This document shows positions 49,404 through 59,550 of a stretch of 64,000 nt of DNA, piece after piece (position 1 is the stretch's first letter; each line of letters begins with the position of its first letter). The stretch lies in NCBI RefSeq assembly GCF_008329525.1, contig NZ_NPKQ01000001.1, positions 248,001 to 312,000 of the forward strand. Direction: 5' to 3'. The notes under the pieces are model-generated. The model did not search any database, was not told the DNA's origin, and worked only from the letters and a program-made list of their open reading frames with translations. The stretch is from Tardiphaga sp. P9-11 (lineage in GTDB: Bacteria; Pseudomonadota; Alphaproteobacteria; Rhizobiales; Xanthobacteraceae). The translations under genes were made by a program, and so were the position numbers.

Positions 49404-50204
49404 TCATAAATACGCGCTCAAATCCCTGATGCTCGGTGCATCCCCGTTCAGCGGATTCGCCGGGTCGCGGCCGTAGCGCAGCGTCTCGAAGCGCATGTTG
49501 CGGGCGTCGATCATCAGCAAGCGCCCGACCAGCCCCTCGCCGAAGCCGACGATCTCGCGGATCGCTTCCAGCGCCATCATCGAGCCAACCATGCCGGCCA
49601 GCGCGCCCATCACGCCGGCTTCCTGGCAGCTTGGCACCGTGCCCGGCGGTGGCGCTTCGGGGAACAGGCAGCGATAGGTCGGGTTCAACGCGCCCGATGC
49701 ATTGGCCTCATGTGCGCGGATCGTGGTCAGCGACGCATCGAACGTGCCGAGGGCGGCCGAGATCAAGGTTTTTCTCGCGAGATAGCAGGCGTCCGACAGC
49801 AGATAGCGCGTGGTGAAGTTGTCGGAACCGTCGAGCACGATGTCGTAGCCCGACAACAGCGCCATCGCATTCGCCGCATTAAGTCTGACAGCGTGACCGA
49901 TAAATTTCACATGCGGATTGAGCGCATGGATTTTCGCGGCGGCACTCTCGGTTTTGAGCGCGCCGATATCCGGCGTCGCGTGAATGATTTGCCGCTGCAA
50001 ATTCGACAGCGACACCGTGTCGTCATCGACCACACCGAGCGTGCCGATGCCCGCGGCTGCGAGATACATCAGCGCCGGTGCGCCAAGGCCGCCAGCGCCG
50101 ATCACCAGCACTTTCGCACTCTGCAGCGCAGCCTGGCCGGGGCCGCCGACCTCGCGCAACACGATATGGCGCGCATAGCGCTCGAGCTCGTCGGCATTCA
50201 GCAT
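49404..50204 (-). CDS. MoeB/ThiF/HesA-family adenylyltransferase
   Basis: 266 residues from ATG 50204; the frame upstream is a non-coding extension. The nucleotide-binding ERYARHIVLREVGGPGQ, VLVIGAGGLGAPAL and DGSDNFTTRYLLSDAC segments are diagnostic E1-like. A CQEAGVMGALAG and no rhodanese domain point to a MoeB-type protein that adenylates the C-terminal glycine of MoaD or ThiS. No partner is adjacent. The window's molybdoenzyme (7343) would need such an activity. Confidence 0.9.
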   Translation of the reverse strand: MLNADELERYARHIVLREVGGPGQAALQSAKVLVIGAGGLGAPALMYLAAAGIGTLGVVDDDTVSLSNLQRQIIHATPDIGALKTESAAAKIHALNPHVKFIGHAVRLNAANAMALLSGYDIVLDGSDNFTTRYLLSDACYLARKTLISAALGTFDASLTTIRAHEANASGALNPTYRCLFPEAPPPGTVPSCQEAGVMGALAGMVGSMMALEAIREIVGFGEGLVGRLLMIDARNMRFETLRYGRDPANPLNGDAPSIRDLSAYL

Positions 50205-50313
50205 CGTGTCGTTACGTCCAGCATTGTTGTGAACCCTTCCCGCGCTGTCACCGACCCACGAGATGTGCTTAATTCCACTGAAATCAATCACCAGCTTCAA
50301 GACCGGACATGTC

Positions 50314-51675
50314 ATGAGATCGATGCTTTCAGCAACATTGATGATCGTGGCAGCCTCTGCGGCGCACGCCCAGGTCCAGGCAACATCTCCCGCGGTGCAG
50401 GGTGTGAAACCCAAGCCAGTCACCACGACGCCGATCCGCCCCGCGCTGCAGACCCCTGCCGACACCGCCAACGCCATGGCGCAGGCGGAGCGGCTCGGAA
50501 TCCAGTCGGATCTGGCATGGACCGGGCAATATAACGGCGCCATCACCGGCGAAGTTTCGGATCGCATGGTCAATGCGATCAAGACGTTCCAGAAGGACAA
50601 TGGCGCCAAGCAAACCGGCGTGCTGAACCCGCAGGAGCGCGATCTGCTGCGCGCCGCGGCGAAGAAGCTTCAGGACAATGTCGGCTGGAAAATGGTCACC
50701 GACGCGGTGACCGGCGCACGGCTCGGCATTCCCGCCAAACTCGTGCCGCAACAAGCCTCCGACGCGAACGGCAGCAAGTGGTCGTCATCCACCGGCACGA
50801 TCCAGATCACGCTGGCGCGCCGCAAGGAGGACGCACCCTCCACCGCCAAGCTCGCCGAGGCGGAGCGCAAGGAGCCCGGTCGCAAGATCGACTATCAGGT
50901 GGTGAAGCCGGATTTCTTCGTGCTGTCGGGCCTGCAGAACCAGAAGAAGTTCTATATCCGCGGCCAATTCAAGGATTCCGAAGTCCGCATTCTCTCGATC
51001 TTCTACGATCAGGCCACCGAAGGCACGATGGAGCCTGTGGTGATCGCGATGTCGTCGGCCTTCAACGCATTCCCTGCGGGTTCGCAGGCCATGGGCCCGC
51101 CGCCGCGCAAGAAGGTCGAATATGCGTCGGGGATCGTAGTGAGCGACGACGGCGCCATCGTCACCGACCGACAGGCGGTGGATGGCTGCATGTCCATCGT
51201 CGTGGCCGGCTATGGCAACGCCGACAAAGTCGCCGAAGACAAGGTGCGCGATCTCGCACTGCTGCGCATCTATGGCGCGCGCGAGTTGAAACCGCTGTCG
51301 CTTGGCACCGGCGCAGCAAAACCCAATCTCGATCTCATCGGAATCGCCGATCCCCAGAACCAGGGCGGCGGCGCAGCCATCACCAGTGTGAAGGCAACCG
51401 CGGCGCCAGTCGGCACCGGCAGCGAACTGGCGCTCTCCCCCGCACCGGCGCTCGGCTTTTCCGGCGCTGCCGCGATGGACGGCGACGGCAAATTCGCGGG
51501 CCTCGCGCAATTGAAGCCGTTGCTTGTGGCCGGTCCGCCGAACGCGACGCCGCAGGCGGCTCTGGTATCAGCGGATCTCGTGCGCAATTTCGTGAAGGCG
51601 AATGGCGTGAGCGTGACCGGCGCCTCGACTGACGCCAAGGCTGCAATGATGCGCGTGATCTGCGTGCGGAAGTAG
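50314..51675 (+). CDS. Exported peptidoglycan-binding and trypsin-like pseudoprotease
   Basis: 453 residues from ATG 50314 (signal peptide MRSMLSATLMIVAASAAHAQ). A PG_binding_1-type domain spans about residues 55-115 (AQAERLGIQ, DRMVNAIKTFQKDNG). The C-terminal half is a trypsin-like fold: SGIVVSDDGAIVTD, then DLALLR with Asp313 and GFSGAA with Ser383. The catalytic histidine position is Gln287 (TDRQAVDGC). It is thus probably inactive or non-classical. Divergent from MoeB-like, convergent with PilZ. Confidence 0.85.
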   Translation: MRSMLSATLMIVAASAAHAQVQATSPAVQGVKPKPVTTTPIRPALQTPADTANAMAQAERLGIQSDLAWTGQYNGAITGEVSDRMVNAIKTFQKDNGAKQTGVLNPQERDLLRAAAKKLQDNVGWKMVTDAVTGARLGIPAKLVPQQASDANGSKWSSSTGTIQITLARRKEDAPSTAKLAEAERKEPGRKIDYQVVKPDFFVLSGLQNQKKFYIRGQFKDSEVRILSIFYDQATEGTMEPVVIAMSSAFNAFPAGSQAMGPPPRKKVEYASGIVVSDDGAIVTDRQAVDGCMSIVVAGYGNADKVAEDKVRDLALLRIYGARELKPLSLGTGAAKPNLDLIGIADPQNQGGGAAITSVKATAAPVGTGSELALSPAPALGFSGAAAMDGDGKFAGLAQLKPLLVAGPPNATPQAALVSADLVRNFVKANGVSVTGASTDAKAAMMRVICVRK

Positions 51676-51706
51676 CTTTCAGGATTCGAAGCGCGCCACC
51701 GCGTCT

Positions 51707-52384
51707 CTAATCCACTTCCTCATACATCGAATCCATCTGCGCCGCGAACGGCGTTGCGCGCGGCGGCGATGCTGCGGGGGCGCGGATGATCCGGCGTTCA
51801 AGCTGTTCGCGATTCTGCTGCTCGACGAACTTCACTGCGAAGCCGCCCTGGAGATGGCGCACCACGCGGCCGACGCAGGCGCCGACGGCGAGCGGCGTTC
51901 CGACCTCGGGCTGCACATCGGCAGATACGGCCGCGCCCGACACCGACATGTCGATGACGAAGCAGCTCTTCATCGAGCCGTCGGCGAAGGTCAGCATGGA
52001 ATGCGGGCTCGCAGGGATGAGGCGCGCCTGCTTGCGCTCTTCGCGCACCGTGGGGTCTTTCTGGAATTTCTCCAGCCAGGTCAGCTTGTCCGAGAGCTTC
52101 TGACGCATCGGCGGCGTCATGTTGAGTTCGAGCAGGAAGCTGCCGGAGATGGTGTCGCTGATGCGGCCTTCGAGCTGGCCGAAATCACCAAAATAGGGCG
52201 TGATCCGATCGCCGATACGGCCGATCACAGGCACATCGATGATCATCCGGAACGGCGAGACGCGGCTGGTCCGGCAGGCAAAGCTGCGCGGGGTGCCCTC
52301 GGCATCCAGCCAGTTCGACAGCGTATATTGACCGCTGACGACAACGTTGACGGCACGCTGCTTGAGGAATTTTTCGACGGACAC
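51707..52384 (-). CDS. PilZ-domain protein
   Basis: 225 residues. The C-terminal part has the PilZ strands (ERKQARLIPASPHSMLTFADGSMKSCFVIDMSVSGAAVSAD), but the cyclic-di-GMP motif RxxxR is partial (RKQAR) and followed by DMSVSGAAV, close to the D/NxSxxG signature. The N-terminal half (VSPFRMIIDVPVIGRIGDRI) is a second PilZ-like or YcgR-N-like module. No signal peptide. It may sense c-di-GMP to control surface behaviour. AT-rich DNA upstream (52450-52500) could hold its promoter. Confidence 0.8.
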   Translation of the reverse strand: MSVEKFLKQRAVNVVVSGQYTLSNWLDAEGTPRSFACRTSRVSPFRMIIDVPVIGRIGDRITPYFGDFGQLEGRISDTISGSFLLELNMTPPMRQKLSDKLTWLEKFQKDPTVREERKQARLIPASPHSMLTFADGSMKSCFVIDMSVSGAAVSADVQPEVGTPLAVGACVGRVVRHLQGGFAVKFVEQQNREQLERRIIRAPAASPPRATPFAAQMDSMYEEVD

Positions 52385-52551
52385 AGGTTCACCCTCTACG
52401 GTACCTTTTCACCACCATAGAAAAAACGACCACGCCAGCATTTGCGCCCGCCTTGGTTATTGCGTTACTTATATACCCTTTCAAGTTGAAGAAATATTAC
52501 CGGCAAGATCCCGGCGGTCTTAGGGCCCCGAGACCGGGGGGATACCCTGCC

Positions 52552-53349
52552 TCAGCCGGGCACGCGCCCCTTGATGGCATTGGCGCGGGCACTGCAGACG
52601 ATACGGCCCGCTGCATCCTCCGAAAGCCCCGCTTGGACGCGCGATTTGAGCTGCACGATCTCCTCCGGCGTCATCACCGTCAAAGCTGCCGTCACCGATG
52701 GCCCAGCGGACGAGGCCGACCAGAAGTCGTCGAAATCGCTGAACTCACGGGTCACATCGATCACGCGGGTTTCGATGTCCACCAGGCCGGCAGAGGTCCA
52801 CAGCGACTGCATCACATCGAGGCGTGACGCGTCCACGCTCGGCGGCAACGACGGCATGTGCCCCATTTTCCTGAGTTCACCGAGGATCGGCTGCAGCGGA
52901 AAACCGCCGCCATCCATATCCCAGGCATAGGCCGCCACTATGCCGCCGGGCGACACGACACGGACCATTTCCGCAACGCCCTTCGATGGCTCCGGCACGA
53001 AGAAGATCACCAGCGCCATCACGGCGACATCGAAGGATTTGTCGGAAAACGGCAGCGCCATCGCGTCGCCCAGATGAAACGCCGCCATCGCGGCACCCGG
53101 CCGCTTCCGCGCATAGGCAAGCTGCGGCTCCGAGGGATCGATGCCGTCGATCACCGACGGCGCATGGCGCTCGGCGATGAGCTGCGTGAACGCACCATTG
53201 CCACAGCCGACATCGACCCATGCGAGCCCCGGTTTTGGCGCCACCCAGTCGAGGAAGATTTCGCCGGCGCTGCGGCTCCACACGCCCATCATGCGCTCAT
53301 AGGAAGCGCCATCGTTGAAGCGGATGGAGGGAGATGATGCGTCGGTCAT
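52552..53349 (-). CDS. Class I SAM-dependent methyltransferase
   Basis: 265 residues from ATG 53349 with GAGGA upstream. Motif I is VDVGCGNGAFTQLIAE, motif II-like SVIDGIDPSEPQLAYA, and the DAMALPFSDKSFDVAVMALV segment is typical. Substrate unknown. It is divergent from the RutA-like gene with about 185 bp between the starts. Confidence 0.87.
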   Translation of the reverse strand: MTDASSPSIRFNDGASYERMMGVWSRSAGEIFLDWVAPKPGLAWVDVGCGNGAFTQLIAERHAPSVIDGIDPSEPQLAYARKRPGAAMAAFHLGDAMALPFSDKSFDVAVMALVIFFVPEPSKGVAEMVRVVSPGGIVAAYAWDMDGGGFPLQPILGELRKMGHMPSLPPSVDASRLDVMQSLWTSAGLVDIETRVIDVTREFSDFDDFWSASSAGPSVTAALTVMTPEEIVQLKSRVQAGLSEDAAGRIVCSARANAIKGRVPG

Positions 53350-53535
53350 GGGTGTCCTCAATACGGTGTTGGCGGCAGATCATGGACGGAAATGCATCGC
53401 CTGCAACCTCTTCCTTCATGGTGAGATCGTGTGGTCGGCGCAAAAGCCCGTATCGGCACGGTTGTTGCTTTGCTCAACGCAAGCAGAATGGTTCGCGATG
53501 CCCCGGGGCGTCGCGCGGTTGCGGAGGAGAGCAAG

Positions 53536-54636
53536 ATGAAGGTCGGCGTATTCATTCCAATCGGAAACAACGGCTGGTTACTCTCTGAAAATGCGCCGCA
53601 ATACATGCCGACATTCGATCTCAACAAGGAGGTCACGCTCAAGGCCGAACATTACGGCCTCGATTTTGTACTCTCGATGATCAAATTGCGGGGCTTCGGC
53701 GGGAAAACGGAATTCTGGGATCACAATCTGGAATCCTTCACCCTGATGGCCGGCCTGGCCGCAGTAACCAAGCGAATAAAGTTGTTCGCCACGGCAGCGA
53801 CGCTCGTGGTGCCTCCCGCGATTGCCGCGCGCATGGCCGTGACCATCGATTCGATTTCACATGGCCGCTTCGGCCTCAATCTCATCACCGGATGGCAACG
53901 TCCCGAATATTCGCAGATGGGGCTTTGGCCCGGCGACGAATACTTTGCGCGCCGCTACGAGTATCTCTCGGAATATGTCGAGATCCTCCGCGACCTCTGG
54001 CAGACCGGCGCCTCGGATCGCAAAGGTGAGTTCTTCCAGATGGAGGACTGCCGGGTCAGCCCACAGCCGCAAGCCGACATGAAGATCATTTGCGCCGGCC
54101 AGAGCGGCGCCGGAATGGCCTTCTCCGCAAAATACGCCGACTACAATTTCTGCTTCGGCAAAGGCGTCAACACCCCGACCGATTTCGCGCCCGCCGCCGA
54201 ACGGCTGATCGAGGCCACGCGGGAGAGCGGCCGGCACGTAACGACCTATGTCCTGTTCATGGTGATCGCGGCAGAGACCGACGAAGTCGCATTTGCAAAG
54301 TGGGAGCACTACAAAGCCGGTGTCGATCACGACGCGGTGGCGTGGCTCGGCGTTCAGGGCGCTGCCGATACCAAGTCCGGAAAAGATACCAACATTCGCC
54401 AGATGGCGGACCCGACATCGGCGGTCAACATCAACATGGGGACCTTCATCGGCTCATTCGCCAATGTCGCCCGCATGCTCGACGAGGTCGCCACCGTGCC
54501 GGGCACCGAAGGCGTGTTGCTCACCTTCGACGACTTCGTTCAGGGCGTTGAAGACTTTGGACAGCGCATCCAGCCGTTGATGGCCTCGCGTGTGGGCGTC
54601 GCGGAAGCTGCAGCGGCTGCGTTGAAGGACATGTGA
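53536..54636 (+). CDS. rutA: RutA-like pyrimidine oxygenase (LLM flavin monooxygenase)
   Basis: 366 residues from ATG 53536, right after GGAGGAGAG. The luciferase-like monooxygenase family signature and the high similarity along its whole length to E. coli RutA ([66 protein letters not shown]) support the call. RutA opens the uracil ring using FMNH2. None of rutB-rutG are near, so either the pathway is elsewhere or this copy acts on a different ring. Confidence 0.86.
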   Translation: MKVGVFIPIGNNGWLLSENAPQYMPTFDLNKEVTLKAEHYGLDFVLSMIKLRGFGGKTEFWDHNLESFTLMAGLAAVTKRIKLFATAATLVVPPAIAARMAVTIDSISHGRFGLNLITGWQRPEYSQMGLWPGDEYFARRYEYLSEYVEILRDLWQTGASDRKGEFFQMEDCRVSPQPQADMKIICAGQSGAGMAFSAKYADYNFCFGKGVNTPTDFAPAAERLIEATRESGRHVTTYVLFMVIAAETDEVAFAKWEHYKAGVDHDAVAWLGVQGAADTKSGKDTNIRQMADPTSAVNINMGTFIGSFANVARMLDEVATVPGTEGVLLTFDDFVQGVEDFGQRIQPLMASRVGVAEAAAAALKDM

Positions 54637-54684
54637 CGGTCGATATTCCGTAACGACGTGTCAGCAAATCGAACCGATGCGATT

Positions 54685-55590
54685 TCACCTCTGACACTTC
54701 GGGCACCAGAACGTCGATCGCCCGTTCTGCACGAAGCGCTTCACGATGCCTGAGCAGCCATCGGTCTGGCAGGGTTCGCCTTCGCGGTCATAGACCTGGA
54801 ACGAATGCTGGAAGTAGCCGAGCTCGCCATCGGTCTGGCGATGGTCGCGCAGCGACGAGCCACCAGCCTTGATGGCCTGGTTCAGCACCTCATGGATCGC
54901 CGTGACCAGTCGCCTGGAATGATCGGTTGGTTCGCCTTTTTTGGTCGCCAGTGTCGCCGCCAATCGCCGCGGCGACAGATGCGAACGAAACAGCGCTTCG
55001 CAGACATAGATATTGCCGAGGCCCGCGACGACGCTCTGATCGAGCAGCGCGGCCTTGAGGCTGGTCTTCTTGCCCGCGGTCGCGCCGGCCAGCATGGCCG
55101 CATCGAAGGCGTTGCCGAGCGGTTCGGGGCCGATGTCTTTCAGGAACGGCTCCTGATCGATCTCGCTCCGCGCAAAGATCTTCATGAAGCCGAAACGACG
55201 GGGGTCGTTGTAGATCACCGATGGGCCCGACGACATGTGGAAGACCACATGATCGTGTGCCCGCTCGTCGCTGCGCGGATGATGGAAGGCGCCGGGCATC
55301 ACATTTTCTTCATCACCCGCGACAGCAGCGGGCGCATCGGACACCACCCGGAACGAGCCGGACATGCCGAGATGCATCAGCAGCACATCGCCGGAATCCA
55401 GGTCCGCCAGCAGATATTTGGCGCGGCGGCCGAGGCTGGTGATGGTCCGGTCCTGCAACCTTCCGGCAAAATCCGGCTGAAACGGAAACCGCAGGTCTTT
55501 CCGGCGCAATTCCAGGCGGGTGATCTTCGATCCCTCCATGGCCGGCTGCAGGCCGCGGCGGACGGTCTCGACTTCGGGTAATTCAGGCAT
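54685..55590 (-). CDS. mutM: Formamidopyrimidine-DNA glycosylase
   Basis: 301 residues. The N-terminus [14 protein letters not shown] provides the catalytic Pro2 and Glu3; the C-terminal zinc finger has CQTDGC and CPKC. The helix-two-turn-helix is between. It removes 8-oxoguanine. It is divergent from ubiE, with about 100 bp between starts, as in most relatives. Confidence 0.97.
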   Translation of the reverse strand: MPELPEVETVRRGLQPAMEGSKITRLELRRKDLRFPFQPDFAGRLQDRTITSLGRRAKYLLADLDSGDVLLMHLGMSGSFRVVSDAPAAVAGDEENVMPGAFHHPRSDERAHDHVVFHMSSGPSVIYNDPRRFGFMKIFARSEIDQEPFLKDIGPEPLGNAFDAAMLAGATAGKKTSLKAALLDQSVVAGLGNIYVCEALFRSHLSPRRLAATLATKKGEPTDHSRRLVTAIHEVLNQAIKAGGSSLRDHRQTDGELGYFQHSFQVYDREGEPCQTDGCSGIVKRFVQNGRSTFWCPKCQR

Positions 55591-55691
55591 GATTCACGTC
55601 ATTCACCTTGAGGTGCTGACGTGATAGCCCCATTGCTGTGGGCGCGCTATGGTCCGTCGCGATCAGACTTTTGAGATGAAAAACCTTTGAG

Positions 55692-56462
55692 ATGAAGACA
55701 ATGGATCAGCCGGGCGAAACCACCCATTTCGGCTTCAGGGACGTCCCCGTGGGCGACAAGCAGACCCTGGTGAACGATGTGTTCCACAGCGTCGCCCAGC
55801 GCTACGACCTGATGAACGATCTGATGTCCGGCGGCATGCATCGCGTCTGGAAGGACGTGATGATCAACGCGCTCAACCCACCGCGCTCGGATGCCCCCTT
55901 TGCCCTGCTGGACGTTGCCGGCGGCACCGGCGACATCTCGTTCCGCGCCGCCAGGGCGTCAGGCCTCGGCTTCAGCTCGACCGTCTGCGACATCAATACG
56001 GGCATGCTGGACGTCGGCCGCGAGCGCGCCATCAAGCAGCATCTCGAACATCAGGTGACCTTCGTCGAGGGTAACGCCGAAGAGTTGCCATTCGCCGACA
56101 AGAGCTATGACGCCTATACGATCGCCTTCGGCATCCGCAACGTGCCGCGCATCGACCGCGCGCTCGCTGAAGCCTATCGCGTGCTGAAGCCGGGCAGCCG
56201 TTTTCTCTGCCTCGAATTCTCAACCGTCGATGTGCCGGGCCTCGACAAGATCTATGACCTGTTCTCGTTCAAGGTTATCCCGCCGCTCGGTAAGGCGGTC
56301 ACCGGCGACTCCGAATCCTATCAGTATCTCGTGGAATCGATCCGCAAGTTTCCGAAGCCGCCAATTTTCGCCGACATGATCCGCAATGCAGGCTTTTCGC
56401 GCGTGAAGTACGAACTCCTCTCAGGCGGCATCGTCGCGCTGCATTCGGGCTGGCGTTTGTGA
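55692..56462 (+). CDS. ubiE: Demethylmenaquinone / 2-methoxy-6-polyprenyl-1,4-benzoquinol methyltransferase
   Basis: 256 residues from ATG 55692; an ATG three codons later is an alternative. Seen are the SAM-binding [16 protein letters not shown] and the UbiE signatures [18 protein letters not shown] and [13 protein letters not shown]. Two copies of TTTGAGATGAA upstream (55668 and 55687 regions) look like a small tandem duplication. Its stop overlaps the GTG start of ubiB by four bases. Both work in ubiquinone synthesis. Confidence 0.95.
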   Translation: MKTMDQPGETTHFGFRDVPVGDKQTLVNDVFHSVAQRYDLMNDLMSGGMHRVWKDVMINALNPPRSDAPFALLDVAGGTGDISFRAARASGLGFSSTVCDINTGMLDVGRERAIKQHLEHQVTFVEGNAEELPFADKSYDAYTIAFGIRNVPRIDRALAEAYRVLKPGSRFLCLEFSTVDVPGLDKIYDLFSFKVIPPLGKAVTGDSESYQYLVESIRKFPKPPIFADMIRNAGFSRVKYELLSGGIVALHSGWRL

Positions 56463-58027
56463 TCGCTGCTTTCTCTCATATGGCGCGGCTTGCCCGCGCC
56501 GGTTTCGTGTTTGCGCGCGAAGGCGTGTTCGGCGTCGTCGATCCTTCGCTGGTGCCGCCACCGGGGCAACTCGCACTGCGCATGGCGCGGCTGATCGAAC
56601 GACCCGGCGCAAAATCCGGCGCACGGCTGTCGCGCGCGCTGACGCGGCTCGGCCCGGCCTATCTCAAGCTTGGGCAGTTTCTCGCGACCCGTCCCGACGT
56701 GGTCGGCGTTGCCATGGCGCGCGATCTCGAAAGCCTGCAGGACAGGCTGCCGCCATTCTCCCTGACCGAAGCCGAAGGCGTCGTCGCCGCTTCGCTGGAA
56801 CGCCCTGTGGCGCAGCTCTATGCGAGCTTCAGCCCGCCGGTCGCCGCGGCCTCGATCGCGCAGGTGCATCGCGCCGAGATCGACAAGGATGGTGTCCGCA
56901 AAACCTACGCCGTGAAAGTGCTGCGCCCAAACGTCGCCGCGCAATTCCGCCGCGACCTCGGCGATTTCGCTTATGTCGCGCACAAGGCCGAAGAACATTT
57001 TTCTGAAGCGCGCCGCCTTCGCCTGATCGAAATCATCACCACCATGTCGCGCTCGGTGGCGATGGAGATGGATCTGCGATTGGAAGCTGCGGCACTCTCC
57101 GAGATGGCGGAGAACACCCGCAACGATCCCGACTTCCGCGTGCCGGAAGTAGACTGGGATCGCACCTCGCATAACGTGCTGACGATGGAGTGGATCGACG
57201 GCATCGCGCTGAACGATCACAAGCGCCTGGAAGAATCCAACGTCGATCTTCCGGATCTCGGCCGCAAGGTGATCCAGAGCTTTCTGCGCCACGCGCTGCG
57301 TGACGGCTTTTTCCACGCCGATATGCATCCGGGCAATCTGTTCCTCGATCCAGACGGCCGCCTCGTCGCTGTCGATTTCGGCATCATGGGCCGGCTCGGG
57401 CTGAAGGAGCGCCGCTTCCTCGCCGAGATTCTGCTGGGCTTCATCACCCGCAACTATCGCCGCGTCGCCGAAGTACACTTCGAGGCCGGCTATGTGCCCG
57501 GTCACCATTCAGTAGAAAATTTCGCGCAGGCGATCCGCGCCATCGGCGAGCCGATTCACAATCGCACGGCCGAAGAAATCTCGATGGCCAAGCTGCTGAC
57601 GCTGCTGCTCGAGGTCACCGGCCTCTTTGACATGCGCACGCGGCCGGAATTGATCCTGCTGCAGAAGACCATGGTCGTGGTCGAAGGCGTCGCGCGAAGC
57701 TTCGATCCCAAGCTCGATATCTGGAAGGTCGCCGATCCCGTCGTCCGCGAATGGATCGAACGCAATCTCGGACCGCTCGGCAAAATCCAGGGCGCCCTCT
57801 CCGGCGCCGGTGAACTCGGCAAGGTCGCCGGCAGCCTGCCGGCCATGGCGACCCGCGCACTGACGATGCTCGAACAGTTGGAGACCATGACCCGTGACGG
57901 CGTCCGGCTCGACGATGCGACCATCGCCGCCATCGCACGGGCGCGAGCCAAGCAGCTCCGCTGGCGCACGGTCGGCGTCTGGGTGATCGCGCTGTCGTTC
58001 CTGGGACTGCTGCTCTCGATTCGCTAA
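56459..58027 (+). CDS. ubiB: Ubiquinone biosynthesis kinase-like protein UbiB
   Basis: 522 residues from the GTG at 56459 in a GTGA overlap with ubiE. The ADCK/UbiB signature KxGQ is present in [16 protein letters not shown], with the atypical Ala-rich loop AAASIAQVH and the AVKVL lysine; ADMHPGN and VDFGIMG give the kinase Asp residues. Two C-terminal hydrophobic helices anchor it to the membrane. It is required for ubiquinone production. Confidence 0.95.
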   Translation: MIAAFSHMARLARAGFVFAREGVFGVVDPSLVPPPGQLALRMARLIERPGAKSGARLSRALTRLGPAYLKLGQFLATRPDVVGVAMARDLESLQDRLPPFSLTEAEGVVAASLERPVAQLYASFSPPVAAASIAQVHRAEIDKDGVRKTYAVKVLRPNVAAQFRRDLGDFAYVAHKAEEHFSEARRLRLIEIITTMSRSVAMEMDLRLEAAALSEMAENTRNDPDFRVPEVDWDRTSHNVLTMEWIDGIALNDHKRLEESNVDLPDLGRKVIQSFLRHALRDGFFHADMHPGNLFLDPDGRLVAVDFGIMGRLGLKERRFLAEILLGFITRNYRRVAEVHFEAGYVPGHHSVENFAQAIRAIGEPIHNRTAEEISMAKLLTLLLEVTGLFDMRTRPELILLQKTMVVVEGVARSFDPKLDIWKVADPVVREWIERNLGPLGKIQGALSGAGELGKVAGSLPAMATRALTMLEQLETMTRDGVRLDDATIAAIARARAKQLRWRTVGVWVIALSFLGLLLSIR

Positions 58028-58039
58028 CGATTGATTGCA

Positions 58040-58071
58040 ATGACGGCACTTTATGCTAGCACTGCTGTCAT
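58040..58071. promoter_or_regulatory. Palindromic element in front of the RHH-coaBC gene
   Basis: ATGACGGCA (58040-58048) and TGCTGTCAT (58063-58071) are inverted half-sites differing at one position, flanking a perfect 8-bp palindrome TGCTAGCA (58054-58061). The whole lies 19-50 bases before the ATG. The half-sites resemble TGCTATCA-type sites of FitA-like antitoxins. Confidence 0.55.
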
Positions 58072-58089
58072 AATGAGCGTGAGATCATC

Positions 58090-59550
58090 ATGGCCAGCCT
58101 GACTATCCGCAAACTCGACGACGCGATCCGGGATGAGCTGAGATTGCGTGCGGCCAGGAATGGCCGGTCGGTCGAGGACGAGGTGCGGGTCATTTTGCGC
58201 GCGGCGTCGCAAGACGGCCTCAAGCCTGACGCAAGTTTTTCGCAAGACACGCCACCCCCCGAAAACCAACCCAAGCCCTTGAAAAACATCGGTGATCAGC
58301 TCCGTGTGACGCTAATCATCGGCGGCGGCATCGCGGCCTATAAATCGCTCGATCTGATCCGCCGGCTGAAGGAGCGCCACATCCATGTCCGCGTGGTGCT
58401 GACCCGCGCCGCGCAGCAATTCGTCACGCCACTGGCCGCCAGCGCCCTCTCCAACGAGCGCGCCTATACCGACCTATTCGACCCGCAGAGCGAATTCGAC
58501 GCCGGGCATATCCGTCTTGCGCGCGAATGCGATCTGATCGTCGTGGCGCCTGCCACTGCGGACCTGATGGCGAAGATGGCCAATGGTCATGCCGACGATC
58601 TGGCCTCCGCGATTCTTCTGGCCGCCGACAAACCGATCATGATTGCGCCGGCGATGAATCCGCTGATGTGGAATAACGCTGCGACGCGCCGCAACGTCGC
58701 GCAATTGCAGCGCGACGGCATCAGGATGATCGGGCCGAATGCCGGCGAGATGGCGGAGCGCAACGAAGCCGGCGTGGGTCGCATGGCAGAGCCGACCGAA
58801 ATCGCCATCGCGGCTCACATATTCCTGCGGCCGCCCCGCGCGCAGCCGCTGGCGGGCAAACGCGTGCTGATCACGGCGGGCCCGACCCATGAGCCCATCG
58901 ATCCCGTGCGCTACATCGCCAATCGCTCGTCAGGCAAACAGGGCTATGCGATCGCCGCCGCGGCGCGCGCTGCCGGCGCCGAGGTCATTCTCGTGTCTGG
59001 CCCGGTCGATCTTGATGACGTCGAAGGCGCCACCATGACCCATGTCGAATCCGCACGCGACATGCTCGCTGCGGTCGAGGCGGCACTTCCCGTCGACATC
59101 GCGATCTTCGCGGCAGCCGTGGCCGACTGGCGTGCCGTCAATGAGGGCGTGCAGAAACTGAAGAAGACGGCAGGCAACGCCATGCCGCCACTGCAGCTCA
59201 TGGAAAATCCCGACATCCTCGCGACGATCTCGAAACTCCCCGAGCATCGGCCGCCGCTGGTGATCGGCTTCGCCGCCGAGACCGAGCACCTGATCGACAA
59301 TGCGAAAGCCAAGATTGCGCGCAAGGGTTGCGACTGGATCGTCGCCAACGACGTCTCGCCCGCGACCGGCATCATGGGCGGAGACAACAACACCGTGCAT
59401 CTGCTGACGCGAGCTAAGGACAGCGCCGATATCGCCGTTGATTCATGGGCACCGATGAGCAAGGAACAGGTCGCAATGACCTTGGTCGCGCGAATCGCCG
59501 ACGCGGTGACATCAGATAAATCGACGCAATCCACGAAAGATACATCATGA
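58090..59550 (+). CDS. coaBC: CoaBC with N-terminal ribbon-helix-helix (FitA-like) domain
   Basis: 486 residues. Residues 1-40 ([20 protein letters not shown]...[13 protein letters not shown]) are an RHH DNA-binding domain of the FitA/VapB type. A Pro-rich linker of about 30 residues follows, then CoaC ([26 protein letters not shown] with the His, PAMNPLMW with the Asn) and CoaB ([36 protein letters not shown]). The usual ACG cysteine motif is absent: [14 protein letters not shown]. CoaBC converts phosphopantothenate to phosphopantetheine. The ATG of dut overlaps the stop. No methionine codon separates the two modules. Confidence 0.93.
   Translation: MASLTIRKLDDAIRDELRLRAARNGRSVEDEVRVILRAASQDGLKPDASFSQDTPPPENQPKPLKNIGDQLRVTLIIGGGIAAYKSLDLIRRLKERHIHVRVVLTRAAQQFVTPLAASALSNERAYTDLFDPQSEFDAGHIRLARECDLIVVAPATADLMAKMANGHADDLASAILLAADKPIMIAPAMNPLMWNNAATRRNVAQLQRDGIRMIGPNAGEMAERNEAGVGRMAEPTEIAIAAHIFLRPPRAQPLAGKRVLITAGPTHEPIDPVRYIANRSSGKQGYAIAAAARAAGAEVILVSGPVDLDDVEGATMTHVESARDMLAAVEAALPVDIAIFAAAVADWRAVNEGVQKLKKTAGNAMPPLQLMENPDILATISKLPEHRPPLVIGFAAETEHLIDNAKAKIARKGCDWIVANDVSPATGIMGGDNNTVHLLTRAKDSADIAVDSWAPMSKEQVAMTLVARIADAVTSDKSTQSTKDTS

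Noticed and set aside
58090-58210. RHH part as a separate antitoxin gene of a toxin-antitoxin pair
   Set aside because: No stop or new start separates it from CoaC, and no PIN-domain or other toxin gene lies beside it.
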